Positions 21,454 through 29,780 of a stretch of DNA of 64,000 nucleotides are shown here, piece after piece (the first letter of the stretch is position 1; every line of letters begins with the position of its first letter). Under the pieces are notes generated by a model. It had not been told where the DNA came from. It saw only the letters and a list, made by a program, of their open reading frames with translations, and ran no database searches. A program made the position numbers and the translations under genes. The DNA comes from Lysobacteraceae bacterium (lineage in GTDB: Bacteria > Pseudomonadota > Gammaproteobacteria > Nitrococcales > AK92). The stretch lies in contig JAAYIK010000013.1 in the NCBI GenBank assembly GCA_012523465.1, positions 124,001 through 188,000 on the forward strand, given 5' to 3'.

Positions 21454-23040
21454 ATGGACGATTGCCAGCGACAGCGGCAGCTGATCGACAACATCATGGC
21501 CAATCCGGCCTGCCTGCCGGAGCCCGCCGAGCGCATTGAGCGGCTGGAGACCCATCTGTCCACGGTGCTGCTGGCGGGTGACCACGCCTACAAGATCAAG
21601 AAGCCTCTCGACCTGGGCTTCGTCGACTACAGCACGCTGGCCCGCCGCAGGTATTTCTGCACCGAGGAAGTCCGCCTCAACCAGCGGCTTGCGCCGTCGC
21701 TTTATCTGCGCACCGTCCCCATCACCGGCAGCATCGATCGGCCCGTCTTCGACGGCGAGGGCGAGCCGATCGAGTACGCTGTCATGATGCGCCGCTTTCC
21801 ACAGCAGGCGCGCCTTGACAGCCTGCTCGTGGCCAACCAGCTGCCGGTGGCAGCCATGGACGCGCTGGGCGAGACGCTGGCCGCGTTGCATGACGCCGCG
21901 CCGCGCGCGCCGGCCGATAGCCCTCATGGACGCCCCGAGCGCATTGGTGCGCCCATGCTAGACAATTTCGAGGTGCTGCAGGCCCTGGCACCTGACGACT
22001 GGCGTGAGCTGGTGCAGAACGCCAGGGACTGGACCTGTCGCGGCCTGGACAAGCTCGCCCCGGTGATGGAGCTGCGCGCCCAGCAGGGCTACATCCGCGA
22101 GTGCCACGGCGACTTGCACCTCGGAAACACGCTGCAGTGGCAGGGCGAGTTCGTCTTGTTCGACGCCATTGAATTCGATCCGGGGCTGCGCTGGATCGAC
22201 CTCATGAGCGACCTGGCCTTTGTGCTGATGGATCTGGAGGCGCGGGGCGCCCTGCAGCACGCCCACCGGCTCAAGAATGCCTATCTCGAAGCCAGCGGCG
22301 ATTACCAGGGCTTGGCGCTACTGCGGCTGTATCTGGTTTACCGGGCTATGGTAAGGGCCAAGATCGCCATCCTGCGCGCGCAGCAGGTCGAGGAAGGCGC
22401 CGAGCGGCAGGCGGCGCTGGCGGAATGCCGGCGCTATCTGGAGCTGGCCGTGCGCCATTGCCGGGAGCCTACGCCCGCCTTGGCCATTACCAGCGGCTGC
22501 TCGGGCAGCGGCAAGAGCACTGCCGCGCTCCAGCTGGTCAACCACTTAGGCTATCTCCGCATCCGCTCGGACGTAGAGCGCAAGCGCTTGCTGGGCCTCT
22601 CGCCGCGGCAGCGAGCCGATGCCGAAGTGGGGCAGGGAGCCTATAGCTCCGAGATGAGCGACCAAACCTATCGCCGCCTGCTGCAACTCAGCGAAATCGT
22701 GCTAGCGGCAGGGGAGCGGGTCGTGATCGATGCCACCTTCCTGCGCAAGGCGCGCCGGCAGCCGTTCAAGGCGCTGGCGGCAAGTATGGAGCTGCCGTTG
22801 ACCATCATTCACACCACGGCGGCGGAATCCGTGTTGCGGGCCAGGGTCAGCGCGCGTGCGCTGGCGGCCGACGACCCGTCCGATGCCACCCTGGCCGTGC
22901 TCGGGCAGCAGCTTCGGCAGGCCGAGTGGCCCAGCTCGGACGAAGGCCGCCTGCTGCGGGTTCCCACCGATCAGCCCGACTGGGAAGCCCAGCTGCTGCG
23001 CGAGCTGCCGCTGGCGACCGTCGACAGTGCGACGCAGTGA
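21454..23040 (+). CDS. Bifunctional phosphotransferase-like / P-loop ATPase protein
   Basis: 528 residues from ATG 21454 (GAGGG upstream; the frame is open from 21382). The N-terminal 330 residues resemble an aminoglycoside-phosphotransferase-like kinase (YKIKKPLDLGFVDYS; catalytic loop RECHGDLHLGNTLQW; metal DAIEFDPGLRWID). The C-terminal part is an AAA_33-type P-loop kinase (SGCSGSGKSTAALQL, later VVIDATFLRKARR). This COG2187/COG0645 fusion is common in environmental Proteobacteria; its substrate is not established. It starts 64 bp after hsp20 and is probably in the same transcript. Confidence 0.88.
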   Translation: MDDCQRQRQLIDNIMANPACLPEPAERIERLETHLSTVLLAGDHAYKIKKPLDLGFVDYSTLARRRYFCTEEVRLNQRLAPSLYLRTVPITGSIDRPVFDGEGEPIEYAVMMRRFPQQARLDSLLVANQLPVAAMDALGETLAALHDAAPRAPADSPHGRPERIGAPMLDNFEVLQALAPDDWRELVQNARDWTCRGLDKLAPVMELRAQQGYIRECHGDLHLGNTLQWQGEFVLFDAIEFDPGLRWIDLMSDLAFVLMDLEARGALQHAHRLKNAYLEASGDYQGLALLRLYLVYRAMVRAKIAILRAQQVEEGAERQAALAECRRYLELAVRHCREPTPALAITSGCSGSGKSTAALQLVNHLGYLRIRSDVERKRLLGLSPRQRADAEVGQGAYSSEMSDQTYRRLLQLSEIVLAAGERVVIDATFLRKARRQPFKALAASMELPLTIIHTTAAESVLRARVSARALAADDPSDATLAVLGQQLRQAEWPSSDEGRLLRVPTDQPDWEAQLLRELPLATVDSATQ

Positions 23041-23058
23041 GCGCTGCCGGCAGCGGTG

Positions 23059-23514
23059 TCAGCAGCGGACCACCGTCGGCGCGGCCAGGCGCTCGTAGTC
23101 GCCGTAGCGCATGCAGATGGCTTCCTCGTGGCTGCCGGCCTTGAAGGTGATCCGCTCGTCTTCCCGCAAGCGGGGACTGACGAAGACCTCCACCCCGTAC
23201 AACGAGCCGAACGGCGGCATCGCGCCCACCTCGCAGTCCGGGAAGGCCTCGCGCAGCTCGTCTGGGTCGGCCAGCTCCACCTCCCGGGCACCCAGGCCCT
23301 GGCGGAGACGCTCCAGATCAACATGATCCGAAGCGGGCAGCACGACCAGACAGAGCCGGCCGTCGACTCGCACCCCGACCGTCTTGGCGAACTCGTCGCC
23401 GCGGACATGCAGCCTTTCCGCGGTGCGCTGAGCATCGATGCTGGTCGGATGCGACAGGGTTTGATAGGGAACGGAGCTGCGTTCCAGCAGCTCCCTGAGT
23501 CGCGCGCTTGCCAT
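23059..23514 (-). CDS. YbaK/ProX-family aminoacyl-tRNA deacylase
   Basis: 151 residues from ATG 23514 with AGGAGG upstream. The family hydrolyses mischarged tRNAs in trans. The conserved Lys is in RGDEFAKTVGVRVDG, and GAMPPFGSLYGVEVFVSPRL is a clear family segment. It is convergent with the kinase-fusion gene (18 bp between stops). The exact mischarged substrate cannot be assigned. Confidence 0.9.
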   Translation of the reverse strand: MASARLRELLERSSVPYQTLSHPTSIDAQRTAERLHVRGDEFAKTVGVRVDGRLCLVVLPASDHVDLERLRQGLGAREVELADPDELREAFPDCEVGAMPPFGSLYGVEVFVSPRLREDERITFKAGSHEEAICMRYGDYERLAAPTVVRC

Positions 23515-23637
23515 GTCTGCCTCCTGCGATAGCCCATCGCCGCGCGAGCCTGCTGCCGGGCCGGTCGCATCGGCTCGCCGGCCCATTTGATATGTGTCGC
23601 TTGCCGGGCGAATCCCAGAGGGATGGAGGAGGAGCTT

Positions 23638-25311
23638 TCAGCTCGTCGCTGCCACGTCTTGATCCGCTTCTAGGTCGACCAGCTCGGCCGCCTTCGAGGT
23701 CGTATCGGCTGCCGCTTGGTCGAGCAGGACCGCTTGCGCGGCAGCGCGAATGGCTTGCTGCACCAGGCGCCGGATGGCGGTTGCCTCGTCCAGCCGCGCC
23801 ACCATCTGCGGGATGGTGAGGCGGCCGACGCTGCCAGCACGCAGCAGCTTGGCCTTGCAGGCGCGATAGCTGTCGTCCCAGGCCTCCAGGATCTGCGCGG
23901 CCTCGCCGGCCTCGATGCGCGCCAGCACTTCGGGCTCGCTGAGCAACCTGCGCGCCTCCTCGCGGAACTCCCTGACCTGCCGGCGCAGGGGTTCGTCGGC
24001 AATGGGCTCCAGTTGCGGCTGCAGCTGCCGATAGAGCCTGGCATTGTCGATCACTCCGCTGTAGTGGCGGCAAATGGCGAGCACCACCGGCAGCTCATGC
24101 ACGATTTTTTCCGTCAGCTCGCGCCGCTGGAGCTGCATCACGAATTCGTTGACCGCCTCCAGCAAGGTGCGCACGATTTGCTGATCCCGGATGCTGCGCT
24201 CCCGCTCTTCTGCCGCATCGCTCAAGGCTCCGAGGGCGGCTCGCTGCACGATGGCATCGATGCGGGCCAGCTCCAGCTTGATGGCATCCAGGGCCATCGC
24301 CGGCGTGTCGGCCACGTTGCGGTCAAGATGCCTGGGCCGGCTCTCGTCCTCATCCTGGGTACGGAAGCGGCCCTGCAGGAATCTGGCCAAAGGCTCGATC
24401 AACGGCCGCATCGAGATGACTCCCAGCAGGTTGATCAGGCTGTGGAAGATGGCTAGCAGTACGGCCGGGGAGTCGCTCAGGCCGAGCCAGCCACCGATTT
24501 GCTCCACCACCCAGAGCAGGGGCGTGAGGGCCAGCAGCGACACCAACGCTAGGCCGAGCTTGAACAGCACATAGCCGAGCGCCGCACGGCGAGCGTCGGC
24601 GGTTGCGTCGATCATGGCAATGATGCTGGTGCTGGTGGTGCCGACGTTGGCGCCGATGACCACAGCGGCGCCCAGGCTGACCGGGATCAGGCCGCCCGCC
24701 ACGGCCGTCAGGGTCAGCGCCAGCGAGGCGCCGGACGACTGCATCAGCGCTGTCAGAACGATACCGATCAACGTGAAGAGCAGGACCTCGGCGATGCCGG
24801 CCGTCTCGAACTGCTCCAGCGGCAGCTTTAATGAGGATGCGTCGCAGCTGCCCTTGAGCACGTCGATGCCGATGAAAAACACGCCGAAGCCGGTGAGCGC
24901 ATCGCCAAAGGCGGCTCGCCGACCCCCGCTTAGCCGCAGCGCCGTGCCCAAGGCCACCGCAGGTAGGGCCAACAGGCGCAGCTCCAGCTTGAAGCCGACT
25001 AAGGCAACCAGCCAGCTGGTCGATGTGCTGCCCAGGCTGCTGCCCAGGATGACGCCGATGGCCTGGTTCAGCGTCAGCAGGCCGGCGTTGACAAAGCCCA
25101 AGGTGGCGAAGATGACCGCGCTGGAAGACTGGACGGCCGTGGTGATGAGCACGCCGGCCACGATGCCGCGCAGCGGGGTCGCCGTCCAGTGCGCCAGGAT
25201 GTCACGTAGCGCGTTGCCGGCGGCCAGCTTGAGGCCATCGGTCATCAGCCGCATGCCGAGCAAGAACAGCCCAATACCGCCGGCGAAAGAAAGCACGCTC
25301 ATGATGGTCAT
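23638..25311 (-). CDS. Na/Pi cotransporter-family membrane protein with PhoU-like tail
   Basis: 557 residues. Residues 1-330 hold two inverted Na/Pi-cotransporter repeats with several membrane segments (SFAGGIGLFLLGMRLMTDGLK; QSSSAVIFATLGFVNAGLL; MQSSGASLALTLTAVAGG; the QSSSA/QSSGA motifs line the substrate path). Residues 350-550 are a soluble helical PhoU-like domain. It likely imports phosphate or a related anion with sodium. It is divergent from the phospholipase-D-like gene. Confidence 0.9.
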   Translation of the reverse strand: MTIMSVLSFAGGIGLFLLGMRLMTDGLKLAAGNALRDILAHWTATPLRGIVAGVLITTAVQSSSAVIFATLGFVNAGLLTLNQAIGVILGSSLGSTSTSWLVALVGFKLELRLLALPAVALGTALRLSGGRRAAFGDALTGFGVFFIGIDVLKGSCDASSLKLPLEQFETAGIAEVLLFTLIGIVLTALMQSSGASLALTLTAVAGGLIPVSLGAAVVIGANVGTTSTSIIAMIDATADARRAALGYVLFKLGLALVSLLALTPLLWVVEQIGGWLGLSDSPAVLLAIFHSLINLLGVISMRPLIEPLARFLQGRFRTQDEDESRPRHLDRNVADTPAMALDAIKLELARIDAIVQRAALGALSDAAEERERSIRDQQIVRTLLEAVNEFVMQLQRRELTEKIVHELPVVLAICRHYSGVIDNARLYRQLQPQLEPIADEPLRRQVREFREEARRLLSEPEVLARIEAGEAAQILEAWDDSYRACKAKLLRAGSVGRLTIPQMVARLDEATAIRRLVQQAIRAAAQAVLLDQAAADTTSKAAELVDLEADQDVAATS

Positions 25312-25389
25312 GGCAACCCTGCCCAGGTTCTTGTTCCGTGAGGGCCCGCTGGCGCTTGTCTTTGCTGCGCCAGCCCATAGACAACCAGT

Positions 25390-26817
25390 GTGAGAACACG
25401 AAGCAACACGAATTCCAAGCGTCGCCGCTGGCTACGCTGGATGGTGCCGGTCGCGGTCCTGGCGGCCATCAGCGCCTACTACCGTTGGCGACCGCTGCCA
25501 GCCGGCATCAATGGCCGTCTTCGCAGCTATCGGGTGCCGGCCGAAGACATCCGCTTTTTTCACAATACGACCTGGTACGAGAATGGCCAGCGCTGGACCG
25601 TGCACCAAATCACCCCCGAGCTGCTGCGGCTCATCGAAGGCGCGCAGCGCTGGGTGGTGGCGGACATTTTTCTGTTCAGCCATCACCATATCGACCGCGC
25701 CAGGGACTACCTCCCGACCACTGGCTGGGTGGCCGAGGCGGTGGCCGCCAGGGAGCGTCCGGTCTGGTTCATTACCGATCCCATCAACACCAGCTACGGC
25801 AGCTGGGTCAGCCCGCCGCTGCGCTGGCTGGAGCGCGCGGGCGCCCGGGTCTGCATCACCGACCTGAACAAGCTGCGGGACAACAACCTCTTATATTCGC
25901 CGTTCTGGCGGCTGCTCTTCCGCTGGATGGACAAGTCCTGGCCGCCGAAGATCGGCAACCTGCTCGAGCCTGGCGCCACCATGTCGCTGTGGAGCCTGTT
26001 GGATGCCATCAATGCCCGCGGCAACCATCGCAAGCTCTTGATCTGCGACCAGGGCGACAGCTATGTGACGCTGATCACCTCGGCCAATTTCGAGGACGCC
26101 AGCAGCCATTTCGGCAATACGGCCGTCACCATCCGCAGCGCGGCCGTGGCGCGGCACTTTTTGGAGGCAGAGAAGGCCATTGCCAGGGTGTCCGGGCTCG
26201 ATATTCCGGTCACCATTGCGGACGCCGAAAGCGAAGGCGATGCGGTCGTGACCCCGCTGATGGGGGCAGACATCAAGCGTGCGCTCCTGTGCGATCTCGC
26301 CGCCGCCACACCACAGGACTTTCTCTACCTGTTCGCGCAGTTCCTGTCCGAGCGGCGGGTCATCGACGCCTTGATCGCAGCCAGCCGGCGGGGAGTGCCC
26401 GGCGTGCTGGTGCTGGACCAGAACAAGGTCGATTTCGGCAACCCGAAGCTGGGGTTCCCAAATCAGCTGGCCGGGCCCGAGCTGGCGCGGCGGACCGGCT
26501 TTGAGATCCGCTGGGCCAACATTCGCCGGGAAGAATACCACAACCAGTTCATGCTGCTGTGTGGCCCGGACCGCTGCATCCTGCACGTAGGCTCGGCCAA
26601 TTACAACCGCCGCAGCCTGTCCAACACGGTGCTGGAAGCTAACGTGCGCATTGACGCGCCCCGGCAGGCCGAGGTGAGTCGCAAGGCGCTGAGTTATGCG
26701 GAGTGGATGGCGAGCGCGCCGCGCAGCCTGCCATACCACAACGGCCGGCGGCTGCGCTCGCTGCCCAAGTATCTCGTCTACCGCTTCCTGGAGGCGACTG
26801 GCTGCGGGACGTTCTAG
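25390..26817 (+). CDS. Phospholipase D-like protein with degenerate second HKD motif
   Basis: 475 residues, GTG start. A basic N terminus and a hydrophobic stretch (residues 17-30) suggest a membrane anchor, with the enzyme domain in the periplasm. The first HKD motif is canonical: H213, K215, D220, then TSAN. In the second, H384 is kept but the Lys position is Gln386 and the Asp position is Cys391, while GSAN follows as usual. The active site of PLD enzymes needs both His; loss of Lys and Asp from one half may reduce or change activity. Cardiolipin-synthase- and phospholipase-like roles are both possible. Confidence 0.85.
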   Translation: MRTRSNTNSKRRRWLRWMVPVAVLAAISAYYRWRPLPAGINGRLRSYRVPAEDIRFFHNTTWYENGQRWTVHQITPELLRLIEGAQRWVVADIFLFSHHHIDRARDYLPTTGWVAEAVAARERPVWFITDPINTSYGSWVSPPLRWLERAGARVCITDLNKLRDNNLLYSPFWRLLFRWMDKSWPPKIGNLLEPGATMSLWSLLDAINARGNHRKLLICDQGDSYVTLITSANFEDASSHFGNTAVTIRSAAVARHFLEAEKAIARVSGLDIPVTIADAESEGDAVVTPLMGADIKRALLCDLAAATPQDFLYLFAQFLSERRVIDALIAASRRGVPGVLVLDQNKVDFGNPKLGFPNQLAGPELARRTGFEIRWANIRREEYHNQFMLLCGPDRCILHVGSANYNRRSLSNTVLEANVRIDAPRQAEVSRKALSYAEWMASAPRSLPYHNGRRLRSLPKYLVYRFLEATGCGTF

Positions 26818-26826
26818 TCGTCCGGA

Positions 26827-27588
26827 CTATCTGTCGCCCGACAGCTGCAGGATTTCCTCCTTGAGCGCCTGTTCCGACGGCAGGCCGATCATCCGACGTA
26901 CCTTGCCTTCCCGGTCGCGGTAGAAAATGGCCGGCGTGCCGCGCGCCCCGAGCTGGCGCATCAGCTCGACATTCAGCTTCAGATGCTGCTCGATCTCGAA
27001 CGGGATCTTCTCCAGCGGCTCGATGCCGCCGGCGCTGTGGTTTTCCTCATGCCGAGCCAGCGCGGCGGCAGGATCCTCGGCCGCCAGGATGGCTGCCGCC
27101 TTGCCGGCGCTCGACTGCGACAGCACCCCCACCATGATGTGGCGCACCTGCAAATCCTTGCCCACGTAAGGCCGGGTGGCGCGCCAGAAGGCGTTGCAGT
27201 AGGGGCAGTTGGGGTCGCTGAAGACGTAGACGATGCGCTTGGCGTTGGACGGGCCGTCGCCCACCCAGGCGGCTTTCTCCAACAGCGGCCAGGCCTCGTT
27301 GAAATCCGGCTCGGGCAGGTAACGCCGTAGGTGATCGACGCTCAAGTTTTCGCCCTCGGCGCCCAGCATGGTGCCTAGGATGACTTGCTCGCCGTCCGGC
27401 GTCATGTAAAACACCATGGGCTCGCCTTGGTAGCGGGCTGCATAACCCCGCATTCCGCCCGGCGCCTCGAACTCGGCCTCGACCTTGACGCCCTGTTCCA
27501 CCAGGGCTTGGACCGGTGCGGGATGCTCAGCGGCATGGGCCGCGCCTGCGGCCAGCAGCATGAGAGCGGCTGCGATTGGCTGTTTCAT
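26827..27588 (-). CDS. dsbG: Thiol:disulfide interchange protein DsbG
   Basis: 253 residues with a signal peptide (residues 1-19, ending AAHA). An N-terminal dimerisation domain is followed by a thioredoxin domain with the CPYC active site (VFSDPNCPYCNAFW), the GTPAIF cis-Pro segment and a C-terminal helix. DsbG/DsbC isomerases repair disulfides or protect single Cys from oxidation in the periplasm. It lies 8 bp downstream of a TlpA-like membrane reductase, an arrangement also known from Pseudomonas, where the neighbour is thought to keep DsbG reduced. Confidence 0.92.
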   Translation of the reverse strand: MKQPIAAALMLLAAGAAHAAEHPAPVQALVEQGVKVEAEFEAPGGMRGYAARYQGEPMVFYMTPDGEQVILGTMLGAEGENLSVDHLRRYLPEPDFNEAWPLLEKAAWVGDGPSNAKRIVYVFSDPNCPYCNAFWRATRPYVGKDLQVRHIMVGVLSQSSAGKAAAILAAEDPAAALARHEENHSAGGIEPLEKIPFEIEQHLKLNVELMRQLGARGTPAIFYRDREGKVRRMIGLPSEQALKEEILQLSGDR

Positions 27589-27596
27589 TGAAATGA

Positions 27597-28406
27597 CTAC
27601 TCCTGTGGTGCACGAAGGTTGCGCAGATAGTCGCCGAGGCGGGCTCGCGAGAGCTCCCCGATGTGGGTGTCGGTCAGCATGCCATCTGCATCGAAAAACA
27701 AAGTGGTGGGCAGGCCGGGAGCGCGGAAATAACGGCCGGTCTCCTCGCCTAGGTCAAGCAGCACGTTGTCGAGCGTCAGCTGCTCAGCAGCAAGATAGCT
27801 GCGGACGGCATTCGGCCCTTCGCCCTGATTGACGAAAACGAAATGCACGTCCGGGGATTCCTGCTGGCCGCGCTCCAGCACGGGCATCTCGCGGCGACAG
27901 GGCGGACACCAGCTGGCCCAGAGATTGAGCACCACCGGCTTGCCGCGGAAGTCGTCCAGCTGGACCGGCCGCCCTTGCAAGTCGCTCAGCACCAGCGCCG
28001 GCAGGGGCTTGCTGGTCGCCTGGCGCAGCGCGTGGTAAACCCAGTTGCCGCCACTCCAGATGACGAGCCCGATCAGCAGCGGCACGAACAGCGGCTTGGC
28101 CGCATACTTGCCGCGCAACACGAACCAGCCGGCGACGCTGGCGGTCACCAGCGCGCCGACCCAGGGGAGGTAACCGTCCTGCCAAAAATAAAGCGCTTCC
28201 CAGGGCGCGTCCCGAAAATCGGCCAGATGGCCAACGACGTAGCCCAGGCGCGCCGCCAGCAGCCCGGCCAGCAGGCTTAGCCACAGCGGCTTTTCTAGGC
28301 TGACGCCAAGCCGCTTCTCCCACCGGCTTCCGGTCAGCAGGATGGCGACCACGGCGAGAAGCAGGAACAAGCGCGGCAACGAAATGACGGCTGGCCCCAG
28401 CGCCAA
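27597..28406 (-). CDS. Membrane-anchored TlpA-like disulfide reductase
   Basis: 269 residues. The first 130 hold about four membrane spans, possibly related to the prolipoprotein diacylglyceryl transferase fold found in such fusions. Residues 135-269 are a TlpA/ResA thioredoxin domain with WASWCPPCRREMP and the PTTLFFDADG cis-Pro region. It likely passes electrons to DsbG. The TTG start at 28406 is supported by GGAGGAG five bases upstream. It is first in a two-gene unit with dsbG. Confidence 0.87.
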   Translation of the reverse strand: MALGPAVISLPRLFLLLAVVAILLTGSRWEKRLGVSLEKPLWLSLLAGLLAARLGYVVGHLADFRDAPWEALYFWQDGYLPWVGALVTASVAGWFVLRGKYAAKPLFVPLLIGLVIWSGGNWVYHALRQATSKPLPALVLSDLQGRPVQLDDFRGKPVVLNLWASWCPPCRREMPVLERGQQESPDVHFVFVNQGEGPNAVRSYLAAEQLTLDNVLLDLGEETGRYFRAPGLPTTLFFDADGMLTDTHIGELSRARLGDYLRNLRAPQE

Positions 28407-28563
28407 CGCTCTCCTCCCTCAATATTGTCACCGCGGCCATTGCCTGGCTCGGACCGGCCTGGCGCCGCAGTAGCTTTCTCGTACCCTAGCTCGCGAAACG
28501 GCAAGGATAGCAGGCTTGTAGCCGCGCGTGCATGGAGGCGTGGCCCCCTGACCATGGACCCAG

Positions 28564-29196
28564 CTAGCGTGTCGCCGCATCCGCTCCCTGCACGAAAGCC
28601 TTGGTGATGGCGGCAGTGAGTCGGTTGACGTCGGCCGGCATGGGGCGGACCCGGTTGTCGATCAGTAGCATGGCCAGGCCATGCACCAGCGACCAGGCGG
28701 CCAAGGCCTGGATGCGCGAGTCCTCGGTTCCGAACAGCCCGGCTGCCGCACTGCGCCGTACCGCTTCGATCATGAGCGCATGGGTGGCGTCGGCGGCCTT
28801 CTGCAGAACCGGATGGCGTGGATCGGTGGCTAATTCGGGCCCGAACATCAGACGGAAATGCGCCGGGTTTTCCACGGCGAACGCCACATAGGCTTGTCCC
28901 AGCGCGCTCAGCTGGGCCTTAGGATCGTCCGGGTGCCGCTGCGTGGCCTCCTGCATCTTCTCCTGGAGGGCCGCATGGCCGAGCGCCGCTACTTCCGCCA
29001 GCAGCTCCCGCTTGTCGGCAAAGTGACGGTAGGGCGCAGCATGGCTGACGCCGGCTCGTCTGGCCAGCTCCCGCAGCGTGAAGTCCCAGGCCTGATCCTG
29101 GCGTAGCATCTTGAGCGCGGTGGCGATCAGCGTGCGTCGCAGGTCGCCGTGGTGGTAGGGCCGGGGATGTTGCTTGACAGGCTTGCTGCTATTCAT
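28564..29196 (-). CDS. TetR-family transcriptional regulator
   Basis: 210 residues from ATG 29196 (MNSSKPVKQHPRPYHHGDLRRTL). The N-terminal helix-turn-helix is seen in FTLRELARRAGVSHAAPYRHFADKRELLAEV, followed by a TetR_C-type ligand domain (FRLMFGPELA). The frame extends upstream to 29277 but that would run into the operator region. It is divergent from the DUF2269 gene with 95 bp between starts, which contains two matching palindromes, so autoregulation and control of the neighbour are likely. Confidence 0.9.
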   Translation of the reverse strand: MNSSKPVKQHPRPYHHGDLRRTLIATALKMLRQDQAWDFTLRELARRAGVSHAAPYRHFADKRELLAEVAALGHAALQEKMQEATQRHPDDPKAQLSALGQAYVAFAVENPAHFRLMFGPELATDPRHPVLQKAADATHALMIEAVRRSAAAGLFGTEDSRIQALAAWSLVHGLAMLLIDNRVRPMPADVNRLTAAITKAFVQGADAATR

Positions 29197-29213
29197 AGGA
29201 CTGCTCGGGATGA

Positions 29214-29232
29214 ATGTTGACAACGGTAACAT
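29214..29232. promoter_or_regulatory. TetR operator copy 1 (ATGTT-N9-AACAT)
   Basis: A 19-bp dyad ATGTTGAC-N6-AACAT in the divergent region. It overlaps the -35 TTGACA (29217-29222) of the plus-strand promoter, so binding would block RNA polymerase. Copy 2 with the same layout begins 45 bp downstream. Confidence 0.65.
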
Positions 29233-29245
29233 GCAACCATATCTT
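29217..29245 (+). promoter_or_regulatory. Promoter of the DUF2269 gene
   Basis: Consensus -35 TTGACA (29217-29222), 17-bp spacer, and TATCTT (29240-29245). Transcription would begin near 29252, about 40 bp before the ATG at 29292. Confidence 0.65.
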
Positions 29246-29258
29246 TGCCCCAGGTGCA

Positions 29259-29277
29259 ATGTTGACGCGAGAAACAT
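29259..29277. promoter_or_regulatory. TetR operator copy 2 (ATGTT-N9-AACAT)
   Basis: The same ATGTTGAC-N6-AACAT layout as copy 1 with different central bases. It lies just downstream of the predicted transcription start of the DUF2269 gene. Confidence 0.65.
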
Positions 29278-29291
29278 CGGAGGAGGGGACC

Positions 29292-29754
29292 ATGAGCTAT
29301 CAGCTGCTCAAGTCACTGCATTTGTTCGGTGTGGTGCTGTTCCTCGGCAATATCGTCATTACCGCGGCTTGGAAAGCCGCGGCCGACCAGAGCCGCAACG
29401 CGACCATCATCGCTTACGCGCAGCGGCTGGTGACCATCACCGACATCGTCTTTACCGCGCCAGGCGCTGTCCTGATTCTCGTCACCGGCTTGCTGATGGC
29501 GGGCAGCCATGCCGCCGTCCTGGAAACTTACTGGCTGCGGTGGGGGGGTTGCGCTGTTCGTGCTCTCGGGCCTGGTCTGGCTGCTATTGCTGCTCCCGAT
29601 TCAATACCGGCAGGCGCGACTGGCCCGGAGATTCGGCGAGGAGGGGATAGCGCCGTCCTACTGGCGGCTGGCTAGGCTCTGGGCCGTGTTCGGCACCATC
29701 GCCACCCTGCTGCCGCTGGCCAACCTGTATTTCATGGTGTTCAAGCCGCTCTGA
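29292..29754 (+). pseudogene. DUF2269-like membrane protein, frameshifted at a 7-G tract
   Basis: The frame from ATG 29292 (GGAGGAGG upstream) gives MSYQLLKSLHLFGVVLFLGNIVITAAWKAAAD and two membrane spans. After the G run at 29542-29548 the expected continuation (VALFVLSGLVWLLLLLPIQYRQARLA, up to YFMVFKPL and the stop at 29752-29754) is in another frame. Removing one G, or adding two, restores a protein of about 153 residues with four spans, typical of DUF2269 proteins. It may be phase variation, a true mutation or a sequencing error in the homopolymer. Its function is unknown. Confidence 0.78.
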
Positions 29755-29780
29755 GGCGGCCGGGGCATCCCGGCCGCCTC
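29753..29780. terminator. Bidirectional hairpin between DUF2269 gene and cysW
   Basis: A perfect 12-bp inverted repeat (29753-29764 with 29769-29780) with a GCAT loop. It overlaps the stop codons of both convergent genes. No T-run follows on either strand, so it may act as an RNA 3'-end stabiliser or a Rho-assisted terminator. Confidence 0.6.
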
